This document shows positions 59,498 to 64,000 of a stretch of 64,000 bases of DNA, piece after piece. Origin of the DNA: Georgenia thermotolerans. Lineage in GTDB: Bacteria; Actinomycetota; Actinomycetes; Actinomycetales; Actinomycetaceae. The number at the start of each line of letters is the position of its first letter. Position 1 is the stretch's first letter. Under the pieces are notes generated by a model. The model had not been told where the DNA came from, did not search any database, and saw only the letters and a program-made list of their open reading frames with translations. Made by a program: the position numbers and the translations under genes. The stretch lies in contig NZ_VUKF01000005.1 in the NCBI RefSeq assembly GCF_009193185.1, forward strand, positions 62,001 to 126,000, in the 5' to 3' direction.

Positions 59498-59624
59498 TGC
59501 ATTGCTCCTCGCTCTGTGTGGCCGGCCGGCGTCTGTGCAGGCCGAGCCTGGACTGGCCCACGCCCGCGTCGGCCCGTCCGGGCGCTAGCCTCGCGGCTGA
59601 GCAACCCTGCGTAAAGGAGCGATC

Positions 59625-60572
59625 GTGCTGGACACCTGGCTCACCGACACCTTCGGCCTCACCGTCCCCGTCATCGGCGCCCCGATGGCGGGCCCGGGCG
59701 AGGGCGGCCTCGCCGCGGCCGTGTCCGCCGCCGGCGGGCTGGGCATGGTGGGCGTCAACGCATCCCGCAGCGCCGCATGGGTGACGGACCAGGCCGCCGC
59801 CGTCAGGGCCGTTGGGCGCCCGTTCGGGATCGGCCTCATGGCTTGGGGCCTCGCGGACCGGCCCGAGCAACTCGATGCCGCCATCGCCGCCCGGCCGCCA
59901 CTCATCTCCATCAGCTTCGGCTCGCCGGAGCCGTACGTCGCTCGGGTGCGGGAGGCGGGCATCCGCGTCACCGCCCAGGCCGGCACGGTGGAGGAGGCTC
60001 GCCGCGCCGAGGCGGCCGGCGTGGACTTCGTGGTGGCCCGCGGCGCCGAGGGCGGCGGGCACGGGCGCGGCGAGGTCGCCACCCTCCCGCTGCTGCAGAG
60101 TGTCCTCGACGCAGTGGCCGTCCCGGTGGTCGGCGCCGGAGGCATCGCCGGGCCACGCGGCCTCGCGGCGGTTCTCGCCGCGGGCGCCGCCGGGGCGTGG
60201 GTCGGCACGGCGCTGCTGGGCTGTGCCGAGGCAGGCACCTCTGCCACGGCGCGTCGTCGGTTGTTCGACACCGCTGAGACGGGGACGGCGTACGGGCGGG
60301 TCTTCGACGTGGCCCAGGGCCTCGGCTGGCCCGCCGAGTACGGCGGCCGCGCGCTGCGCAACGCCTTCTTCGACGCCTGGCACGGCCGGCTCCACGAGCT
60401 GGCCGGTAACTGGGAGGCGGCCGAGCAGCTTCGCCGAGCGCGCGCGGCCGAGGACTACGACACCGCCGTCATCTATGCCGGCGAGGGCGTCGGGCTGCTG
60501 CACCGTGAGCGCTCCGTGGCAGAGGTGCTCGCCGAGTTTGCCGGGGCCGAGGAGCTGCTGCGGCGGTTCTGA
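59625..60572 (+). CDS. Nitronate monooxygenase-like / FabK-like FMN enzyme
   Basis: A 315-residue TIM-barrel flavoenzyme, a paralogue of the protein at 31803-32933. The signature FVVARGAEGGGHGRGEVATL is present and the phosphate site VVGAGGIAGPRGLAAVLAAG. N-terminal PVIGAPMAGPGEGGLAAAVS is typical of nitronate monooxygenases. GTG at 59625 has AAAGGAG upstream. Single-gene unit followed by a bidirectional hairpin. Confidence 0.88.
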   Translation: MLDTWLTDTFGLTVPVIGAPMAGPGEGGLAAAVSAAGGLGMVGVNASRSAAWVTDQAAAVRAVGRPFGIGLMAWGLADRPEQLDAAIAARPPLISISFGSPEPYVARVREAGIRVTAQAGTVEEARRAEAAGVDFVVARGAEGGGHGRGEVATLPLLQSVLDAVAVPVVGAGGIAGPRGLAAVLAAGAAGAWVGTALLGCAEAGTSATARRRLFDTAETGTAYGRVFDVAQGLGWPAEYGGRALRNAFFDAWHGRLHELAGNWEAAEQLRRARAAEDYDTAVIYAGEGVGLLHRERSVAEVLAEFAGAEELLRRF

Positions 60573-60590
60573 CGTCTCGGAGCACGGCGA

Positions 60591-60623
60591 AGGCCGGGCG
60601 ACCGCACAAGCGGCGCCCGGCCT
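60591..60623. terminator. Bidirectional hairpin terminator
   Basis: A perfect 10-bp stem, AGGCCGGGCG with CGCCCGGCCT (60591-60600 and 60614-60623), with a 13-base loop, between convergent genes. Confidence 0.75.
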
Positions 60624-60658
60624 GTCTCCCTCCGCCCGTGAGCCCGGGCGCGGCCCAT

Positions 60659-60970
60659 CTACCGGCCGAAGGTCTCGTAGTACTCCCACGACGCCGGCAC
60701 GCGCCCGAACGCGCCGTACGACGGCGTCATCCCACGCCGCGCCGCGGCCAGAGCGGCCGTGTGCGAGCCGCCGAAGAGGGAGATCAGGGCCAGCACCAGC
60801 CCGAAGCACATGATCACCGCGAGGATGCCAGAGAGGAACGGCATGCTCGCACCGGCGGCCGCGAGCGTCAGGGTGACCGCCAGGCTGCCACCGAGGAGCA
60901 CCCAGCCGCGCTGCGCCGTCGTCAGGCGGGCGAACCAGCCGGGGCGACGAGAAGCTCTGAACGGGTTCAT
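60659..60970 (-). CDS. Small membrane protein next to the Tad genes
   Basis: A 103-residue protein with two hydrophobic helices (GWVLLGGSLAVTLTLAAAG and MPFLSGILAVIMCFGLVLAL) and a hydrophilic tail rich in Tyr and Phe (YGAFGRVPASWEYYETFGR). GGAGG lies 7 bases before the ATG at 60970. Family not recognised. It is 230 bases past the prepilin peptidase gene on the same strand; membership in the Tad operon is possible but unproved. The 233-base gap holds an AT-rich promoter-like stretch. Confidence 0.65.
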   Translation of the reverse strand: MNPFRASRRPGWFARLTTAQRGWVLLGGSLAVTLTLAAAGASMPFLSGILAVIMCFGLVLALISLFGGSHTAALAAARRGMTPSYGAFGRVPASWEYYETFGR

Positions 60971-61203
60971 AGGGCACCTCCGGAGGCCTAAAAACAGGTC
61001 TGCTTGGGACCATAGTCCCGCCCGCGACACAAACGCCAGGTGTTGTCCAAAACGTCCGGAAAAGTCGTCGAGAGTGCCCGGTTTCACCCTGCGCAGTCCC
61101 AGCAGCTGAGACGAGTCCGGTTCTTGAGCGAGGATGCGACGCGCATCCATCACGAAGCCGCTCCGTGCGCCATGCGAAATGTGATCGGGCCCATCTCCGA
61201 GAA

Positions 61204-61845
61204 TTACCCCGCGAGAACGGGCCCCAACGCAGCGCCCACGACGGCGCCGAGCACCATCCAGGGCCCGAATGGGAAGGCGGTGTGCCGGTCGGCCCTCCGC
61301 GCGATGAGCAGCGCGATGGCGAATGCCGCGCTGAGCACGAACGCCGCCGTGCTGCCGAGGAGGAGCTCGGGCCAGCCGAGCCATCCGAGAAAGGCCCCGA
61401 GCAAGCCGGAGAGCTTGACGTCGCCGAGGCCCAACCCGGCCGGCGAGATGAACGCCAGGACGAAGTAGCAGGCCGCGAGGATCGCTCCCGCCGCCACCGC
61501 CCGACCCAGGCGCCCCCAGTCCCCGCCCACTAGGGCCGCCACGGCGAGCCCGCCGAGGAAGATCGGGTACATCGGCCCCACGATGACGTCGGGCAGGCGG
61601 TACGCGGCCAGATCGATGACCACGAGGATCGCGCACGCCAGGGCCAGAAGCGCGAACGCGGCGAGTTCGGTCCAGCCGTCCGCGAGCAGCGCCACCGCCC
61701 CGCCCAGGACGAAGGCCAGCACCACATGCACCGGCGAAGTCAGCCAGCGTGAACCGGTCGCCGCCGTCGTGCGCATGAACGGTCCCAAGCGCCACGCGCC
61801 GCCGGCGACACCGAAGGCAGAGACGAGAACCACTCCGAAGCCCAC
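61204..61845 (-). CDS. A24-family prepilin peptidase
   Basis: A 213-residue polytopic membrane aspartic protease. The two catalytic aspartates are expected in VIDLAAYRLPDVI (near residue 77) and GLGDVKLSGLLGAFLGW (near 140). It cleaves Flp-type prepilins. GTG at 61845 abuts the stop of the TadC gene (TAG-GTG), so translation is coupled. The N-terminal methylation domain of PilD is missing, as in TadV/CpaA. Confidence 0.88.
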   Translation of the reverse strand: MGFGVVLVSAFGVAGGAWRLGPFMRTTAATGSRWLTSPVHVVLAFVLGGAVALLADGWTELAAFALLALACAILVVIDLAAYRLPDVIVGPMYPIFLGGLAVAALVGGDWGRLGRAVAAGAILAACYFVLAFISPAGLGLGDVKLSGLLGAFLGWLGWPELLLGSTAAFVLSAAFAIALLIARRADRHTAFPFGPWMVLGAVVGAALGPVLAG

Positions 61846-62745
61846 CTACAGGCCCCCGCCAGTGAACGCAGCCACGATGTCCATCGCCGCCGGGCCGAGC
61901 AGGACGATGAACAGGACCGGCAGGATGCACATGATCAGCGGGAAGATCACCTTGACGGGGATCTGCATGGCCTTCTCCTCAGCGCGCTGGCGGCGCTTGA
62001 GGCGCATCTCGGCCGCCTGCGTGCGCAGCACGTCGCCCACCGCGATGCCGTAGGCGTCGGCCTGGATCACCGCGCGGAGGAACCGGCGCAGGTCCGGTAC
62101 GTCGACGCGCTCGAGGAAGGCCTCATAGGCCTGGCGGCGCGACTGGCCGAGCTGGATGTCCTGCAGCGTGCGGATGAGTTCCTGCGCCAACGGGCCCTTG
62201 CCGTTCTTGCCCGCCCTGGCCATCGCCGAGTCGAACCCGAGACCGGCCTCGACGGCGATGGTCATCTGGTCGAGGGTGTCGGCCAACTCGAGCTGGATCT
62301 TGTCGCGCCGTTTGACGCCGGCGCTCTGGAGCAGGAGATCTGGCAGGACGTAGTGCACCACTGGGCTCACCACGGCGATGAGCGTGATGAGTGCAGAGTC
62401 GAGCACGGTAGCCATGAAGACGTTGCTCGTCACGGAGACGAAGAAGATGACTACCTTAGTGGCGAGCACCCGGTCGAGCGGCCACTCGGGCGGCCGCCCC
62501 GCCCGGGCTAGCAGCCGGTCAATCCACCGCACGTATCCGGCTGGGGTCAAGCGCCTGGCGAACGCGCGGAGACCAGCGCGCTGCCCCCCGCCAGAGAAGG
62601 CCCCAGGGGCGCGGGCATCGAGCCCGCGATGGAGGTTGGCCACGGACTGCTGTCGTACCCGATCCGGATGTGCCAGCACGGACCATGCGGCGAGTGGCAG
62701 GGCTGCGCTGATGGCGGCGATCGCGACGATGACGATGGGAGGCAT
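61846..62745 (-). CDS. tadC: Tad pilus inner-membrane platform protein TadC (type II secretion F family)
   Basis: A 299-residue membrane protein of the GspF superfamily. The conserved cytoplasmic domain shows LADTLDQMTIAVEAGLGFDS and FLRAVIQADAYGIAVGDVLR, followed by the last helices (VIFPLIMCILPVLFIVLLGP). With TadB it forms the platform for Flp pilus assembly. GGAGA precedes the ATG at 62745. Positioned TadB-TadC-peptidase, the usual order in actinobacteria. Confidence 0.92.
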   Translation of the reverse strand: MPPIVIVAIAAISAALPLAAWSVLAHPDRVRQQSVANLHRGLDARAPGAFSGGGQRAGLRAFARRLTPAGYVRWIDRLLARAGRPPEWPLDRVLATKVVIFFVSVTSNVFMATVLDSALITLIAVVSPVVHYVLPDLLLQSAGVKRRDKIQLELADTLDQMTIAVEAGLGFDSAMARAGKNGKGPLAQELIRTLQDIQLGQSRRQAYEAFLERVDVPDLRRFLRAVIQADAYGIAVGDVLRTQAAEMRLKRRQRAEEKAMQIPVKVIFPLIMCILPVLFIVLLGPAAMDIVAAFTGGGL

Positions 62746-62759
62746 GGCGGTCTCCGCTC

Positions 62760-63707
62760 TCAGAACCTGATCTTCACGGTCTTGGCGAGCCAGATCCCAC
62801 CGACGACGAGGAGGACGACGCCGATGACAACGAGGGCCCAACCGATGAAGCTCTGCGTGAACTTGGCGATGTAATCGGGGTTGGCCAAAGACAAGAACCC
62901 GGTGATCCCGATCGGCAACAGCATGAGGATGACGGCGGAGAGCTTGCCCTCGGCACTGAGCGCCTTGACCTGACGGCGGATCTGGTTGCGCTCGCGGATG
63001 GTGTGTCCCACGCCGTCGAGCACCTCGGCAAGATTGCCGCCCACCTCCCTGTTGATGGCGATCGCCTGGGTGACCCACAGGAAGTCGTTGCTGCCCATGC
63101 GCGCGGAGGTCTCGTCCAGCGCATCGGTCAGGTCGCGGCCCACCCGCACCTCGTTGATGACCCGGGCGAACTCCTCCGACGTCGGCGCCTCCGCCTCCCG
63201 GGCGACGGAGGCGAGCGCCTGGGGCAGGCTGTGGCCGGCACGCAGGCTGGAGGACATCAGCTGCAGCGAGTCGTCGAGTTGGTCGGCGAAGGCTCGTTGG
63301 CGACGTGAGGTCAGCACGCGCAGCCACACTTTCGCCCCGGCGGGGGTGAAAATGACGAGTAGGAACCCGAGCCAGAACCCGGCCAACAGCAGCCCCACCG
63401 CCCCGGCCACGACGGCGGCGATGCCGACGAGGAACACGAAGTCTTGCTGCCGCATGCGTACGCCCGCCAGCTCGAGGGCGCCGATCCGGGTGCCGCGACG
63501 CCGCATCGCTCGTTCGACGGCGCCCGTGGCAGCCGTCGCCGCACCCGCCCAGGGACCGGCGTCCGGGGCGACCCCGAGGCGGCGCCGGGCCAGCGGGACT
63601 CGCACCGGCCTGGGGCCTACAAGCAGGTAAACGCCGATCGCCACGGCCAGGGCGCACGCGCCGATAGCACCGTAGGCGGTGCTCGGCGCCATCATCAGCC
63701 CGCTCAT
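62760..63707 (-). CDS. tadB: Tad pilus inner-membrane platform protein TadB (type II secretion F family)
   Basis: A 315-residue GspF-family protein with an N-terminal helix, a pair of central helices (VFLVGIAAVVAGAVGLLLAG) and the conserved domain FADQLDDSLQLMSSSLRAGH, then NREVGGNLAEVLDGVGHTIR and two C-terminal helices. It overlaps the CpaF/TadA-type ATPase stop by ATGA and lies 14 bases upstream of tadC, all one operon. Confidence 0.92.
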   Translation of the reverse strand: MSGLMMAPSTAYGAIGACALAVAIGVYLLVGPRPVRVPLARRRLGVAPDAGPWAGAATAATGAVERAMRRRGTRIGALELAGVRMRQQDFVFLVGIAAVVAGAVGLLLAGFWLGFLLVIFTPAGAKVWLRVLTSRRQRAFADQLDDSLQLMSSSLRAGHSLPQALASVAREAEAPTSEEFARVINEVRVGRDLTDALDETSARMGSNDFLWVTQAIAINREVGGNLAEVLDGVGHTIRERNQIRRQVKALSAEGKLSAVILMLLPIGITGFLSLANPDYIAKFTQSFIGWALVVIGVVLLVVGGIWLAKTVKIRF

Positions 63708-64000
63708 CGAAGCGTCCTTACCGGAACCGGGGCGAAGATCTGCGGCGAGACGGCAATGCCGAGCTCTATGAAGCGATCGGTGAACCGGGGCCGGACGCCC
63801 GTAGGGATGGTGGAGCCGAGGAACCGGCCGTCGGGGGCCACTCCGGCGGAGAAGTCGAACACGAAGGCGTCCTGCAGGGTGACTGTCTGCCCCTCCATCC
63901 CGTGCACCTCGGTGATCGCCGTGATCCGACGCGTGCCGTCTCGTAGCCGGGCCAGCTGGACGATGACGTCGACCGCCGAGGACACCTGCTCGCGGATGGC
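63704..64000 (-). CDS. CpaF/TadA-type secretion ATPase, C-terminal part only
   Basis: About 98 C-terminal residues are visible; the gene continues beyond the right edge. The segment REQVSSAVDVIVQLARLRDG followed by RRITAITEVHGMEGQTVTLQ is the characteristic C-terminus of CpaF/TadA ATPases that power Flp pilus assembly. The Walker motifs are outside the window. Confidence 0.9.
   Translation of the reverse strand, partial: AIREQVSSAVDVIVQLARLRDGTRRITAITEVHGMEGQTVTLQDAFVFDFSAGVAPDGRFLGSTIPTGVRPRFTDRFIELGIAVSPQIFAPVPVRTLR

Noticed and set aside
59154-61013. 619-codon minus-strand frame across the LLM and nitronate-monooxygenase-like genes
   Set aside because: Crosses real genes on both strands with no domain; shadow.

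Overview
The window is high-GC, gene-dense chromosomal DNA with many GTG starts, frequent ATGA start/stop overlaps and actinobacterial families: a DUF222/HNH endonuclease, DUF485/ActP, DUF3105 with DUF305, an ECF42-type sigma factor, actinobacterial-type Tad pilus genes and LLM flavin enzymes. It most resembles a Micrococcales-type actinomycete such as Georgenia or Cellulomonas. The genus is an inference from gene content, not a measurement. I see no rRNA, tRNA, CRISPR array, integrase or transposase, so this looks like ordinary chromosome with accessory catabolic islands.

Layout. 1-3110: 2-oxoacid (probably branched-chain) dehydrogenase genes for E1alpha, E1beta and the start of E2, with a divergent Lrp/AsnC regulator. 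3261-8726: a giant secreted ThuA / sugar-dehydrogenase / PKD / CBM protein. 9178-10578: dihydrolipoamide dehydrogenase (E3). 10761-13838: ECF sigma factor, MarR regulator and a cyclic-nucleotide-binding protein. 14157-16135: DUF485-ActP acetate uptake pair with a CRP-like site. 16202-17862: an orphan VapB-like antitoxin and an aquaglyceroporin. 17955-23609: aldo/keto reductase, AHSA1 protein, IPP isomerase, DrrAB-type exporter and a Dcu-type transporter. 23619-30211: molybdopterin oxidoreductase, DUF305/DUF3105 pair, flavin enzymes and the HNH endonuclease. 30267-31687: a cluster of small membrane and lipoprotein genes.

31803-39921 is a catabolic island resembling atu/liu (acyclic terpene or leucine degradation). 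It holds a nitronate-monooxygenase-like enzyme, a two-subunit biotin-dependent acyl-CoA carboxylase, a TetR regulator with a palindromic operator, an AtuA-family protein and an enoyl-CoA hydratase of the methylglutaconyl type. 40985-50957 is a GABA/aminoaldehyde island: gabT, a glutamate dehydrogenase and gabD on one strand, then a PucR regulator, an aminobutyraldehyde-type dehydrogenase, a TetR regulator and a class III aminotransferase. GabT moves the GABA amino group to 2-oxoglutarate, glutamate dehydrogenase can regenerate 2-oxoglutarate, and GabD oxidises the semialdehyde to succinate. Two arrays of one 19-bp tandem repeat lie at the 3' ends of gabD and the tetR gene.

51082-64000 carries a beta-glucuronidase, an ABC-2 exporter operon (ATPase plus two permeases), an SDR, an isolated phage/plasmid-type DUF932 gene, an LLM oxidoreductase, a second nitronate-monooxygenase-like enzyme, and the distal part of a Tad pilus operon (CpaF/TadA ATPase, TadB, TadC, prepilin peptidase) running off the right edge.
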